Source: JBKQHQ01 sp052148715 (lineage in GTDB: Bacteria; Pseudomonadota; Alphaproteobacteria; Rhizobiales; Xanthobacteraceae). From it: DNA of 64,000 nucleotides. Positions 43,856 through 52,510 of the stretch are shown piece after piece; position 1 is the first letter of the stretch, and every line of letters starts with the position of its first letter. The position numbers and the translations under genes are program-made. The stretch is from NCBI GenBank assembly GCA_052148715.1, contig JBKQHQ010000133.1:1-64000 (forward strand), given 5' to 3'. Below the pieces are notes generated by a model. The model worked only from the letters and a program-made list of their open reading frames with translations, was not told where the DNA came from and ran no database searches.

Positions 43856-45466
43856 ATGACGGGGACGATCCAAACCCTCCTGCTGATGCTCGCGGTGTTG
43901 GTCGTCGTGGCTGTCGTCGCGCGGCAGCTGAAGACCGCGCCTTCCATTCTGCTCGTCGTCGCCGGGGTCGGGCTTGCGCTTGCTCCCGGGCTGCCGCGGT
44001 TCGAGCTGGCGCCGGAGCTTGTGCTGCTCGGCATCCTGCCGCCGCTGATCTATTCCGCCGGCGTCGCCATGAGCTGGCGCGAATTCCGCTTCAACTTGCG
44101 GCCGATCACGCTGCTGGCCCTCGGCTGCGTCGTCTTCAGCACATTTGCGGTAGCGGCGGCGGGGCATTGGCTGCTCGGCATGCCCTTGCCCGTCGCCTTC
44201 GTGCTCGGCGCTATCGTGGCGCCGCCGGACGTGGTCGCGCCGCTCGCGATCGCGCGGCCGTTGGGCCTGCCGCGCCGGCTTCTCGTCGTGCTCGAAGGCG
44301 AGGGGCTCGCCAATGACGCCACCGCGCTGATCCTTTACCGCTTCGCGGTCGCTGCCGTCAGCACCGGCCTATTCTCTTTCGGCGAAGCCGCCGGGACGTT
44401 CGGCCTGATCGTCGTCGGCGAGATCGTCTACGGAATTGGCGTCGGGTGGCTCAGCCTCCGCCTGCGGCGCTGGGCGCGCGACCCCCGCGTCGAGATCACG
44501 CTGTCGCTGATGACGCCGTATGTGGCATTCTGGGTTCCCGAGCATCTCGGCGGGTCGGGCGTGCTGGCGACGGTGGCGGCCGGCCTGTTCGTGAGCTGGA
44601 ACGGGCCGCTGCTCATTCCGGCGGCGACGCGGCTGCAAGGAATCTTTTTCTGGGACTTGCTGATCTATTTTCTCGAAGGGTTCGTCTTTCTCGTGACCGG
44701 CCTGCAGGCCCGAACGCTGGTCGAGCGGATGAATACGCTCGCGCTGCGCGATCTCGCGCTCGCCGTGCTGCTCACAGTCGCGGTGGTGATCGTTGCACGG
44801 TTCGTCTGGGTGTTTCCGGCAACCTATCTGCCGCGCTGGCTCAGTCCGTCGCTCGCCCGGCGAGATCCATCTCCCACCTGGCAGGCGACCTTTATCCTGG
44901 CATTCGTCGGCGTCCGCGGCGTCGTGTCGCTCGCGGCGGCGCTGGCCATTCCGCTGGCGACCGCGGCCGGCGCGCCGTTTCCCGACCGCGATCTCATTCT
45001 CTTCATCACCTTCGGCGTCATCATCGTCACGCTGGTCGGCCAAGGATTGCTGTTGCCGGGCATCGTCGGCCGGCTCGGGTTGGCGCGCGACACGGAGGAC
45101 GAGCATCGGCGCGAGCACGCAGCGGAGCTCGCCGCGCGGTCCGAAGCGCTGAACGTTGCGCAGAGCCGGCTCGACCGGCTGGCGGTCGACCGCCAAATTC
45201 AACCCGAGGTGCTGGCGAGCTTGCGTGCCCGTCACGACTATCGGGTCGGCCGGCTGCCAAGGGAGATGGGGGACGGGCGTGATGCCGCGGCGGTCGCCGC
45301 AGAGCTCCGCACCGAGCTGATCACGGTCGAGCGCGAATTCATCTACCGGATGCTGCGGGACGGCAAGATCACCGATGAAGCGCGTAGACGCATGGAGCAC
45401 GAGCTCGACCTGGAGGAGGCAAGCGTCGCCTGCCGGAAGGAAGGCGGAGCCGAGCCCGCGCTCTGA
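43856..45466 (+). CDS. CPA1-type Na+/H+ antiporter
   Basis: This 536-residue inner-membrane protein has about 12 membrane segments in its first 410 residues. The family signatures are PPDVVAPLAIARPLGLPRR and VVLEGEGLANDATALILYR, the latter with the Asn-Asp ion-site pair. The hydrophilic C-terminal tail of about 125 residues (EDEHRREHAAELAARSEALN onward) is helical and typical of NhaP/YjcE-type antiporters. It exchanges sodium or potassium for protons and helps pH and salt balance. It is divergent from dinB, with 275 bases between. Confidence 0.93.
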   Translation: MTGTIQTLLLMLAVLVVVAVVARQLKTAPSILLVVAGVGLALAPGLPRFELAPELVLLGILPPLIYSAGVAMSWREFRFNLRPITLLALGCVVFSTFAVAAAGHWLLGMPLPVAFVLGAIVAPPDVVAPLAIARPLGLPRRLLVVLEGEGLANDATALILYRFAVAAVSTGLFSFGEAAGTFGLIVVGEIVYGIGVGWLSLRLRRWARDPRVEITLSLMTPYVAFWVPEHLGGSGVLATVAAGLFVSWNGPLLIPAATRLQGIFFWDLLIYFLEGFVFLVTGLQARTLVERMNTLALRDLALAVLLTVAVVIVARFVWVFPATYLPRWLSPSLARRDPSPTWQATFILAFVGVRGVVSLAAALAIPLATAAGAPFPDRDLILFITFGVIIVTLVGQGLLLPGIVGRLGLARDTEDEHRREHAAELAARSEALNVAQSRLDRLAVDRQIQPEVLASLRARHDYRVGRLPREMGDGRDAAAVAAELRTELITVEREFIYRMLRDGKITDEARRRMEHELDLEEASVACRKEGGAEPAL

Positions 45467-45475
45467 GGCATCCCG

Positions 45476-45540
45476 TCGAGAACTCTGGCCAATCAACAGG
45501 TTCAAAGCCTGTCCCGATTCCAAAGGAGCCGGACAGGCGT
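45476..45540 (+). repeat. Dispersed intergenic hairpin repeat, copy C
   Basis: The segment TCGAGAACTCTGGCCAATCA onward is related to copies A and B and ends in a hairpin GCCTGTCC (45507-45514) with GGACAGGC (45531-45538), perfect over eight pairs. It lies ten bases after the antiporter stop and could also serve as its transcript-end hairpin, though no T-run follows. Confidence 0.7.
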
Positions 45541-45581
45541 TAGTCTGCCGGGCTTGAGGCTGCAAGGGCAGGTGACCCCCG

Positions 45582-46463
45582 TTGTCCATCGGAAGCATCG
45601 TCGGCCGCATCTTCCGCTTCCCGTTGACGCGCATCGTCATCGCTACGGCAATCGCATTCGCCGCCGCATTGGTTCCGGGGCTACTATGGCCATACTTCAC
45701 CGGCCTTAGTGAGTTCGCTGGCGGTCAGTCGGGACTGGGGTTCAGCTGGCTCTCGACCACGGCGATCATCCTCTGTGTCGATCTGGCCTACCGGGGCTAC
45801 GTGCGGCTTGTAGAACGGAGGCCGGTCGACGAGCTGGGGTTGCGCGGCGCGTTCGCGGAGCTCGGCTGGGGGGCGGCGCTCGGCGTGGCGCTGATCGCCG
45901 TGACGATCGGCACGCTGTGGTGGGTCGGGGACTATCAGGTGCAGGCGATCAATGCCTGGACGGCTCCGGCCGGCGTGCTCGCGCTGGCGATCCAGTCCGG
46001 CTACATGGAGGAGATCATCGTACGCGGCATTTTCTTCCGCATCACCGAGGAAGCGTTGGGAACGTGGCTGGCGCTCGCCATCTCGGCGGCGCTGTTCGGG
46101 TTCGCCCACGCGCTCAATCCGAATGCGACCTTCATCTCATCGGCCATGATCGGCCTGGAAGCCGGTGTTTTGCTCGGCATCGGCTTCGTGCTGACGCGGC
46201 GGCTCTGGTTCCCGATCGGCCTGCACGCGGCATGGAATTTCTCCGAGGGAGGTCTCTTCGGCGTGCCTGTCTCGGGATTCAAGTTCGACGGGCTCTTGCT
46301 CGGCGAGCTGTCGGGCTCTCCGGCGCTGACCGGCGGCGCGTTCGGGCCGGAGGCCTCGGTGGTGGCCTTGGGCGTCTGCGGGGTCACGGCACTCGTGTTG
46401 GCTGTCATCGCGATCCGCCGTGGCCATATCAAGCGGCCGTTCTGGGCGTGGCGCTGGCAATGA
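45582..46463 (+). CDS. CPBP family intramembrane metalloprotease
   Basis: This 293-residue membrane protein belongs to the CPBP (CAAX/Abi) family of glutamic-type intramembrane proteases. Eight or so hydrophobic segments carry the three motifs: EEIIVRG (Glu-Glu-x3-Arg) near 147, FGFAHALNP near 170, and HAAWNFSEG near 210 (His-x3-Asn). The start is TTG 45582; no ATG lies before the first segment. Substrates are not known; members act on prenylated proteins, bacteriocins or membrane anchors. It follows repeat copy C and precedes the NTF2-like gene by 18 bases, suggesting one unit with it. Confidence 0.9.
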   Translation: MSIGSIVGRIFRFPLTRIVIATAIAFAAALVPGLLWPYFTGLSEFAGGQSGLGFSWLSTTAIILCVDLAYRGYVRLVERRPVDELGLRGAFAELGWGAALGVALIAVTIGTLWWVGDYQVQAINAWTAPAGVLALAIQSGYMEEIIVRGIFFRITEEALGTWLALAISAALFGFAHALNPNATFISSAMIGLEAGVLLGIGFVLTRRLWFPIGLHAAWNFSEGGLFGVPVSGFKFDGLLLGELSGSPALTGGAFGPEASVVALGVCGVTALVLAVIAIRRGHIKRPFWAWRWQ

Positions 46464-46481
46464 ACGGGTAGGCAAAACACG

Positions 46482-46949
46482 ATGACCGAGGCAAAGCTGA
46501 CTGGAGGAACCGCGGAAGACCGTGCTGCGCTGCTGGCGCTGCATGAGCGCTACATTGACGTGAATGCGCGCTTCGATTGGGAAAATTTGCAGCCGATCTT
46601 CAGCGCGGAGCCGGATGCGGTTTTTTTTAATCTCAACGGCCATACCTATAACGGCCGCGAGCATTGGACCAGGCTGTGGAAATTCTACGGGGCAAACGTG
46701 CAATCGAGCTACTGGACGCCCGACGACATCGGCGGCACCGTGGATGGAAATCTCGCGGTCGTGTGGTGCCACCGCAAGACGCGCCGGCAATGGACGGGCA
46801 GCGAACCGCCGCCGCGCGACCTACACTACGACAACTCGGAATTCGTCTCGCGCTCGACCATGGTATTTCGTAAGGAGGGCGGGCAATGGCGGGTCGTCCA
46901 TGCCCATTTCTCGCCTGCCGACGCGGGGCCGCGCCCGGGCGGCGTTTAG
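46482..46949 (+). CDS. NTF2/SnoaL-like protein (nuclear transport factor 2 fold)
   Basis: This 155-residue cytoplasmic protein has the NTF2 cone fold: ALLALHERYIDVNARFDWEN leads, and FRKEGGQWRVVHAHFSPAD closes it. Such proteins include isomerases, cyclases and hydratases, and many have no enzyme activity, so I assign none. A Trp-rich pocket (WTRLWKFYGAN and SSYWTPDDI) would accept a hydrophobic ligand. It overlaps nothing, and 33 bases separate it from the flavin-dependent oxidoreductase, which suggests joint action on one small molecule. The start is ATG 46482. Confidence 0.85.
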   Translation: MTEAKLTGGTAEDRAALLALHERYIDVNARFDWENLQPIFSAEPDAVFFNLNGHTYNGREHWTRLWKFYGANVQSSYWTPDDIGGTVDGNLAVVWCHRKTRRQWTGSEPPPRDLHYDNSEFVSRSTMVFRKEGGQWRVVHAHFSPADAGPRPGGV

Positions 46950-46982
46950 CTCGCGCGGATCGGAGTATGCGCGGGGTGCCTC

Positions 46983-47993
46983 TTGGATAAATTCCCGCGA
47001 TTGAGCGTGCGGCTGCATGGCGGCATTGAGCCGCGACATTGCGTCGAGCAGGCGCGGGCTGCCGAAACGGCCGGGCTCGCCGGCGTCTGGTTTGCGGAAA
47101 ATCCGTTCAGCCGCGGAATTCTCCCCGCGGCCGCGGCCTGTGTCGTTGCGACCAAGAAACTGCAGATCGGCGCCGGCGTGTTCAATCCCTACAATCGGCA
47201 TCCGACGCTGATCGCTATGGAGATCGGCGCGCTCGACGAATTGTCCGGCGGACGCGTGCGCCTCGGCATCGGCTCGGGGATCGGCCACGCCGTCGAGCGC
47301 ATGGGCTTTGGCCATGACCGCCCGCTCACCACGCTGCGTGAGGCGATCGTCATCGTCCGCGCGCTCCTGCGCGGCGACGAGGTCGATCACGCGGGCAAAG
47401 TGTTCAACGTCGAGCGGGTCAAGCTCGACTACCGGGCACGCGCAGATATCCCGATTTTCATGGCGGGCCGCGGCGAGAGGAGCCTGCAGGCGTGCGGCGA
47501 GCTTGCCGACGGCCTCATCGTCTCCAACATGTGCACCCGCGCCTTCGTCGCCGAGGCCGTGCAGGTCCTCGACGCCGCGGCGCGCGCGGCCGGTCGAGCC
47601 GTCACGCCGGCCGTCGTGCAATATCTGCCTTGCGCCGCCAGCGATGATCGCGACAAAGCGCGTGCGGCGGCGAAGCGCGCGGTCGGCGAGTTGCTGCCGG
47701 CCTTCTGGGCGCTCGGCCAAAAACTGCCGGCGGCCAAGACCGCGCTGCTGGAAGGCAGCGGAATTTCAGCGGCAGAGTTCGCCACCGCGGTTGCGCGTCT
47801 GCAAGCCGGTGAACCGGCTGAGGTGCTCGATGAACGCTATGTCGCCGCCTTCAGCATGGCGGGGAATGCCGCGGAGTGCCGCGCGCAGGCGGCCGCTTAC
47901 GCCGCGGCCGGGGTCACCGAGCTTGCCCTGACGTTCACGGGCGCGGACGCCGCGGCGCAGATGGCGTATGTGGCGCGGGCGTTGGCCACGTGA
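46983..47993 (+). CDS. Luciferase-like (LLM class) F420/FMN-dependent oxidoreductase
   Basis: The product has 336 residues with a TIM-barrel luciferase fold. LSVRLHGGIEPRHCVEQARA starts the first strand and helix, AGLAGVWFAENPFSRGI the second, and SGGRVRLGIGSGIGHAVERM is the phosphate-binding core. Alternative substrates include alkanesulfonates, dibenzothiophene and other small organics. Resemblance to methylenetetrahydromethanopterin reductase-like members makes F420 use possible; FMN is equally possible. The start is TTG with GGGGTG upstream. The NTF2-like gene lies 33 bases upstream. Confidence 0.9.
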   Translation: MDKFPRLSVRLHGGIEPRHCVEQARAAETAGLAGVWFAENPFSRGILPAAAACVVATKKLQIGAGVFNPYNRHPTLIAMEIGALDELSGGRVRLGIGSGIGHAVERMGFGHDRPLTTLREAIVIVRALLRGDEVDHAGKVFNVERVKLDYRARADIPIFMAGRGERSLQACGELADGLIVSNMCTRAFVAEAVQVLDAAARAAGRAVTPAVVQYLPCAASDDRDKARAAAKRAVGELLPAFWALGQKLPAAKTALLEGSGISAAEFATAVARLQAGEPAEVLDERYVAAFSMAGNAAECRAQAAAYAAAGVTELALTFTGADAAAQMAYVARALAT

Positions 47994-48161
47994 GTCCGCT
48001 CACGTCAGCTTCGCGAGCTCCACCGCCCGTTGCCAGTGCGCCCGCGCCGCCACGAAAAACGCCGCCGTTTCTTCCGGGGGAGCCGTTCCCCTGCCCAAAA
48101 AGCGAGGAGCATGCCGGGCAACTGTTTTTTAGGAGAAATGCCGACTAGCCCACTCGGGTCA

Positions 48162-48189
48162 TTGAAACGCCACGATTGACAACTATTTT
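48162..48189 (+). promoter_or_regulatory. Candidate promoter of the small RNA
   Basis: TTGAAA at 48162-48167 is followed 16 bases later by TATTTT at 48184-48189. A second -35-like TTGACA at 48176 has no matching -10. The prediction is by eye only. Confidence 0.3.
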
Positions 48190-48195
48190 ACTTTT

Positions 48196-48291
48196 GTCGA
48201 TCGCGACAGACCTGCTGGCCACGGATGTACTGGTGGCGGTTATGGCCCCGACGTGGACCCGCCGGGAGAAATCCTCGGCGGGTTTTCATTT
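48196..48291 (+). ncRNA. Candidate small RNA with intrinsic terminator
   Basis: Starting just after the TTGAAA/TATTTT pair, these about 96 bases fold into a 5' hairpin GTCG-ATCG-CGAC (48196-48207), a middle stem GGCCA (48217-48221) with TGGCC (48243-48247), and a terminal terminator hairpin. No open frame with a ribosome site lies inside. I do not recognise the family. Expression is unproven. Confidence 0.35.
48257..48291 (+). terminator. Rho-independent terminator
   Basis: ACCCGCCG (48257-48264), an 11-base loop, CGGCGGGT (48276-48283) and a following TTTCATTT form a classical intrinsic terminator on the plus strand, 260 bases after the oxidoreductase gene. It most likely ends the candidate RNA at 48196. 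Confidence 0.75.
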
Positions 48292-48378
48292 GCGGCCGAC
48301 CGACTTTCTGCCGCGGCTTTAGCGGAAGCAGTGAGAACCGGCCGACGACCGCAGAGTCGCAGAGCTAATCGACCAGTC

Positions 48379-48744
48379 TCAAGCCCGCTCCGCGCTCCAG
48401 CTGCCGGAGCAGGTCCCCGACGGTCCGCTTCCGTGCCAGGTCCCGCCGCCGCCATTGTGCACCAGCCGTCCGGATCCGTGGGCGCTCTGTGACCCATCCG
48501 AGACCGTCACGCTGAGATTTCCATTCTCCGTCACGCGGCCGGACAGGCCGGCCTCGCTGGAGACCACTCCGTGAGTGATGGTCACGCTATAGGTGTAGGA
48601 TTGGCCACAGGGCCCGCTTGTGGTGCTCACGCGAACATTCCACGTGCCGTCGAACGGCGTTGCATTCGCCGTCGAAACAAATGCGATGGGGAAAGCGGCG
48701 AATACTGTCGCGACGGTTAGAGCACGGATCGTTGGGCTGATCAT
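48379..48744 (-). CDS. Small secreted Gly/Ser-rich protein, unknown function
   Basis: The product has 121 residues with a clear signal peptide (LTVATVFAAFPIAFVSTANA, cleavage before TPFDG). The mature part is beta-rich: FDGTWNVRVSTTSGPCGQSY opens it, VSSEAGLSGRVTENGNLSVT follows, and GGGGTWHGSGPSGTCSGSWS ends it. Two cysteines, in GPCG and GTCSG, may bridge. Similar small secreted proteins are, from memory, common in Bradyrhizobium, with no known role. It is transcribed towards the small RNA and terminator region, with opposite polarity. Confidence 0.82.
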   Translation of the reverse strand: MISPTIRALTVATVFAAFPIAFVSTANATPFDGTWNVRVSTTSGPCGQSYTYSVTITHGVVSSEAGLSGRVTENGNLSVTVSDGSQSAHGSGRLVHNGGGGTWHGSGPSGTCSGSWSAERA

Positions 48745-49033
48745 GGGACCTCGTTACTGGCCTGATGGCCGACTGCGCCGAATCGACGGCGCCTACGTGT
48801 GAGGGCGAATATCAGAATAGCCGCCGGGGACAAGTCGTCTGATTGGTGAATATTTGGGCGAACATGTCCAAGGCGGTATTCGCGTACTCTGGTCCGGCTC
48901 TCTGCGAGCAATGCGCGGTGTGTGGTGTGATTGATCCGAGGCCGCCGGTCCGGCGCTGCCGGCCGGCCGTGCACTGAGCCTTCAGCGCATATCTGACAAC
49001 TCGTCGTTCAGTAGCGCGCTCAGCGCCGGGCTT

Positions 49034-49384
49034 CTAAGTTAAAGAGCGTGAAATGTCCCCTTTTCGCCCTGTTCGCGTGTCCGCGGATGATGTCACCCGA
49101 CGGGAGGGTTTGCGCTCGACCACGATGGTGCGCGGCGCCGAGGCCCGACCCGCGAGCACGACGGACTTGCTGACGTCCTTGCGCGGCGGGGCTGCCTTGA
49201 GCAACTGGGCGAGGATCCGATCGTGCGGCAGCCCGATCAGCGAGGCCGCGATTTCGACCTGCAGGTCGAGTTCGTCGGACAAGTCTCGGGCGGCGGCAAT
49301 TGCCTCCTCGATCGTCGGCGCGTCGTGCCGGACGCGACGGGCACCATACTTGGTGTTCCAGGCTTGACCTTTGTTTTTGCTCAT
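49034..49384 (-). CDS. Small hypothetical cytoplasmic protein
   Basis: From ATG 49384, with AGAGGAAAG upstream, the product has 116 residues. It starts MSKNKGQAWNTKYGARRVRH, continues with an acidic helix pair (APTIEEAIAAARDLSDELDL) and a helix containing IAASLIGLPHDRILAQLLKA, and ends with a basic Arg/Ser-rich tail of about 45 residues. No family comes to mind. The good ribosome site and the amphipathic helices suggest a real gene, but no context helps. A longer frame starting 39 bases upstream lacks a ribosome site. Confidence 0.55.
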   Translation of the reverse strand: MSKNKGQAWNTKYGARRVRHDAPTIEEAIAAARDLSDELDLQVEIAASLIGLPHDRILAQLLKAAPPRKDVSKSVVLAGRASAPRTIVVERKPSRRVTSSADTRTGRKGDISRSLT

Positions 49385-50320
49385 GAATTCTTTCCTCTTG
49401 AGAGTCGATTGCCGACCCACCATGCCTTATTTTGTGCATCGCAACAAGAAAATTGTGCATCGCGGCAAATTGCCCAAGGTGCGTCCCACTGAACAGGAGC
49501 GCTCGCTTAAGATCGCGCAGCGGCTTGGTTCGCCCAGGACGACGGGAGCAGGGCGGCGCTCGGCCCACCGACGCGTCGCTCGAATGATCGTGCGGGCTAT
49601 CCCCGCTTGATGTGAAAGCGCCCCGAAATTCAAGGCGTCCTCGCGGCTGCTGCAGCGAAATGCGTGGTTAGTGGAAGCCGGAAAGGCAATCGGGTAAACG
49701 ACACCGCATCCAATCGTTAATGCAGTGACAGGATCGCGAAACGCATCGTCCGGGCCGTCGCGCTCTGGCCGGCTGGACCGCGCGGCGCTCGACCGGCGTC
49801 GGTCCGTCCGCCCAGATCAGGAGGAGCTGCCGGGGGCAGCAAAAATCCCGTGCTGCAGGATGGTGATTTCATTGCCGTCGGATTGGCCGCATGCGTCTCG
49901 CCCGAGCCGGTTACGATGATGATGAGGCTAAAGCCGATCGCGGCCACTGTCGGTGGCATGAATCCGCTCCCGTCGATCTGGACCGAGCAAAGCAACTGGT
50001 CCAGCGATTTCGTGGACAAGGGGCCCGCCAGTGTTAGGACGGACACACGAACGGAGCGTGGTGCGCGCGCTTCGCCCAAAGGCGTCAGCGTCCGCATCAC
50101 GCGCTACCGCGATGGCGCATCGGTTGCAATTGACGGGGCGAGTTCCTCGGCAGTCCTTGCGTCTACGCCAAGTGGTCCGGACATGACGCGCAATGCGATT
50201 GTCCTGCCTGGGATAACGGGAAGCCATATCCGCCTGCCTTCCTGACAAGCTGGATAATAGCTATACTGTTGACGCCAGTCGGGGGCAGCCGGGAAAAGTC
50301 CCCCCTGCGGGAGGAAACGA
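49385..50320. other. Gene-poor stretch upstream of the ABC transporter
   Basis: These about 936 bases hold no gene I can support. Weak frames occur on both strands (for example plus 49413-49610, plus 49850-50245 and minus 49717-50100), overlapping one another and lacking family resemblance. The last 80 bases carry the leader of the binding-protein gene, including GGGAGGAAACGA before its ATG and a GC-rich hairpin just upstream (about 50281-50305). Base composition is somewhat less regular than in the flanking genes, so remnants of genes are possible. Confidence 0.5.
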
Positions 50321-51553
50321 ATGAAAAATCTTGTCCGTGCAGGTGTCGTCGCCGTCGCTATGGCCTTTGCCGGCGGTGCGATGGCACAAGAGACCGTGAA
50401 GGTCGGCGGGCTTTACCCGCTCAGCGGCAACGCGGCAAGCGCCGGCCAGCAGGCGAAAGCGGCGGTCGAGCTTGCCGTCGACATCGTCAACGGCATGCAT
50501 CCCGATGTTACGGGTATGCCCGCTGTCGGAATGCCGGGACTCAAGGGCGGCAAGCTTGAGCTTGTCTTCGCCGACCATCAGGGCAACCCATCGACCGGCC
50601 AGAGCCAGGCATTGCGGCTCATTCAGCAGGAAAAAGTCTCGGCGCTGATCGGCGCGTATCAATCCTCGGTCACATTCGCCGGCACCCAGGTCGCCGAACG
50701 CTACGGCCTGCCTTGGGTCGTCGGCGACTCGGTGGCCGCCAACATCACCGGACGCGGCTTCAAATTCGTGTTTCGGGTCACGCCGATCGCTTCGGATTTT
50801 GCCTATAACTACATGGATTTCTTGAATGACGTGACGGCGATGGGTCACCCGGTCAAGACCGTCGCCACCGTCTACGAGAACACCGATTATGGGACGTCGA
50901 TCGCCGAAACGCTGCGCAAGGCGATCAGGGAAAAAGGCTTCGATCTGATCGCCGAGATCGCCTACAGCGCGAACACCACCGACGTGTCCTCGCAGGTGCT
51001 GCAGCTCAAGGACAAGAAGCCGGATGCGGTCGTCTTCGTGTCCTACACCTCGGACACGATCCTTTATATGAAGACGTTGAAGCAGCTCGATTACAAACCG
51101 CCGATCGTGATCGGCGACGATTCCGGGTTCTCGGATCCGGCGTTCATCAAGAATGTCGGCAGCATCGCGCAAGGCGCCGTCAACCGCAGCGCCTGGGATA
51201 TCGGCAAGCCTGGCAGCGTCACCGCCAAGATCAACGAGTTGTTCAAGGCCAAGACCGGCTACGATGTCGACGACACCAGCGGCCGCAATATGGAAGCCAT
51301 GTTTGCGCTCGCGGATGCCATCAATCGTGCAGGTTCGGGAAGTTCGGAGGCGATCCAGGCCGCGTTGCAGAAGACCGATCTCAAACCTGAGCAATTGATG
51401 ATGGGCTATAAGGGCGTCAAGTTCGACGAGACCGGCCAAAATGTTCTAGCGGCGAGCTATCTGATCCAGCTGCAGGGCAATAGTTATGTTTCGGTTTGGC
51501 CGGCGAAATCGGCAAACGCCAAGCTTCAAATCCCTTTTAAGGGATCGGAGTGA
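50321..51553 (+). CDS. Branched-chain amino acid type ABC transporter substrate-binding protein
   Basis: This 410-residue periplasmic binding protein delivers ligand to the LivH/LivM permease. A signal peptide (VVAVAMAFAGGAMAQ) ends at about residue 23. The type I fold begins with VKVGGLYPLSGNAASAGQQA and shows the family's ANTTDVSSQVLQLKDKKPDA segment. The ligand cannot be read from sequence: this family binds branched-chain amino acids but also amides, urea, aromatic acids and other compounds. It heads a complete five-gene unit (binding protein, two permeases, two ATPases). The ATG has a strong ribosome site. Confidence 0.94.
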   Translation: MKNLVRAGVVAVAMAFAGGAMAQETVKVGGLYPLSGNAASAGQQAKAAVELAVDIVNGMHPDVTGMPAVGMPGLKGGKLELVFADHQGNPSTGQSQALRLIQQEKVSALIGAYQSSVTFAGTQVAERYGLPWVVGDSVAANITGRGFKFVFRVTPIASDFAYNYMDFLNDVTAMGHPVKTVATVYENTDYGTSIAETLRKAIREKGFDLIAEIAYSANTTDVSSQVLQLKDKKPDAVVFVSYTSDTILYMKTLKQLDYKPPIVIGDDSGFSDPAFIKNVGSIAQGAVNRSAWDIGKPGSVTAKINELFKAKTGYDVDDTSGRNMEAMFALADAINRAGSGSSEAIQAALQKTDLKPEQLMMGYKGVKFDETGQNVLAASYLIQLQGNSYVSVWPAKSANAKLQIPFKGSE

Positions 51554-51649
51554 ACGCTCTCTTCTGAGCTAAACCTCAGGCGGTCGGCGCCCTGCATCGC
51601 TTTCGAGGGGTGAAGGGCGCGGAGCCCTGCCACTGCCTCCGATGCCTCC

Positions 51650-52510
51650 ATGACGATCATCCAAGTCATTGTCAGCGGTCTGTTGCTCGGCGCGGTCTAC
51701 GCGCTGTTCTCATCCGGGCTGACGCTGATCTGGGGCATGATGAACTTCATCAATTTCGCGCATGGCGAGTTCGTCCTGATGGGGATGTATATCGCGTTCC
51801 TCGTCGTTATTTACCTCAATGGCGGTCCGTCGTTGTTCGTCACCGCCGCGGCAATTCTTCTCTTTGGTCTTGGCATCGTCATCTATTATGGTCTGATCCG
51901 CCATGTGATGCGCGGGCCGATGCTGGCGCAGATTCTATCAACCTTCGGATTGGCCCTGCTGCTGCGTTATCTTGCGTTCTTTATTTTTAAAGCCGATTTC
52001 AAGACGCTGCCCGACACCATTTTTCCAGGTACGGTCAACATCGGCGGCATTTTTCTTGGTGTGCCGCAACTCGTCGCCGGCGGTGTTGCGCTTGTGATCA
52101 CTCTGGGGATCCATCTCCTGTTGACGCGCTCGGCGATCGGCAGCCAGCTTCTTGCCGTGGCCGAAGACCGCCAGGCGGCGATGCTGATGGGAATCAGGCC
52201 CGACCGCATGCAGGCGATCGCTTGGGGCCTGTCGGCCGCGAGCGCGGGCATCGCCGGGGCGCTGATCGCGACCTTCTACTACATCTCGCCGACGGTCGGT
52301 GAATCGCTGGCGCTGACCGCGTTTGTCGTCGTGGCCTTCGGCGGCTTCGGCAGCGTGCCGGGCGCGCTGGCGGCCGGGCTGCTGATCGGGGTCATTCAAT
52401 CGCTGTCGGCCTATCTGCTCGGGCCGATCTACAAGGACATCATCGTTTACGCCATGTTCGTGGCGCTGCTGTGGGTCCGCCCGACCGGCCTGTTCGGAAA
52501 GGCCGCGTGA
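51650..52510 (+). CDS. LivH-type ABC transporter permease
   Basis: The product has 286 residues and eight or so membrane segments. Family landmarks are SGLTLIWGMMNFINFAHGEF near residue 30, EDRQAAMLMGIRPDRMQAIA (the EAA-like coupling loop), and FGGFGSVPGALAAGLLIGVI. It forms the inner-membrane channel with the LivM-type protein. The stop and the next start share one base (TGATG), so the two are translationally coupled. The gap to the binding-protein gene is 96 bases. Confidence 0.94.
   Translation: MTIIQVIVSGLLLGAVYALFSSGLTLIWGMMNFINFAHGEFVLMGMYIAFLVVIYLNGGPSLFVTAAAILLFGLGIVIYYGLIRHVMRGPMLAQILSTFGLALLLRYLAFFIFKADFKTLPDTIFPGTVNIGGIFLGVPQLVAGGVALVITLGIHLLLTRSAIGSQLLAVAEDRQAAMLMGIRPDRMQAIAWGLSAASAGIAGALIATFYYISPTVGESLALTAFVVVAFGGFGSVPGALAAGLLIGVIQSLSAYLLGPIYKDIIVYAMFVALLWVRPTGLFGKAA

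Larger units (their letters stand above)
47994..48378. other. Intergenic region with candidate small RNA
   Basis: No protein gene is supported in these 385 bases. They contain a promoter-like pair, folded DNA and a strong intrinsic terminator at 48257-48291 (see separate entries), which suggests a non-coding transcript. A weak hairpin with TTTTTT at 48125-48130 might end the oxidoreductase transcript. Confidence 0.5.

Noticed and set aside
45507..45538. Intrinsic terminator after the antiporter gene
   Set aside because: The hairpin is strong but no T-run follows, and it is part of the dispersed repeat family; I list it as a repeat instead.
49371..49610. Plus-strand frame starting MPYFVHRNKKIVHRGK (from about 49422)
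   Set aside because: No ribosome site, basic biased composition, and it overlaps the leader of the better supported minus-strand gene at 49384.
50242..50267. Promoter CTGACA/TATACT ahead of the ABC transporter
   Set aside because: The spacing of 14 bases is too short for a sigma-70 promoter.
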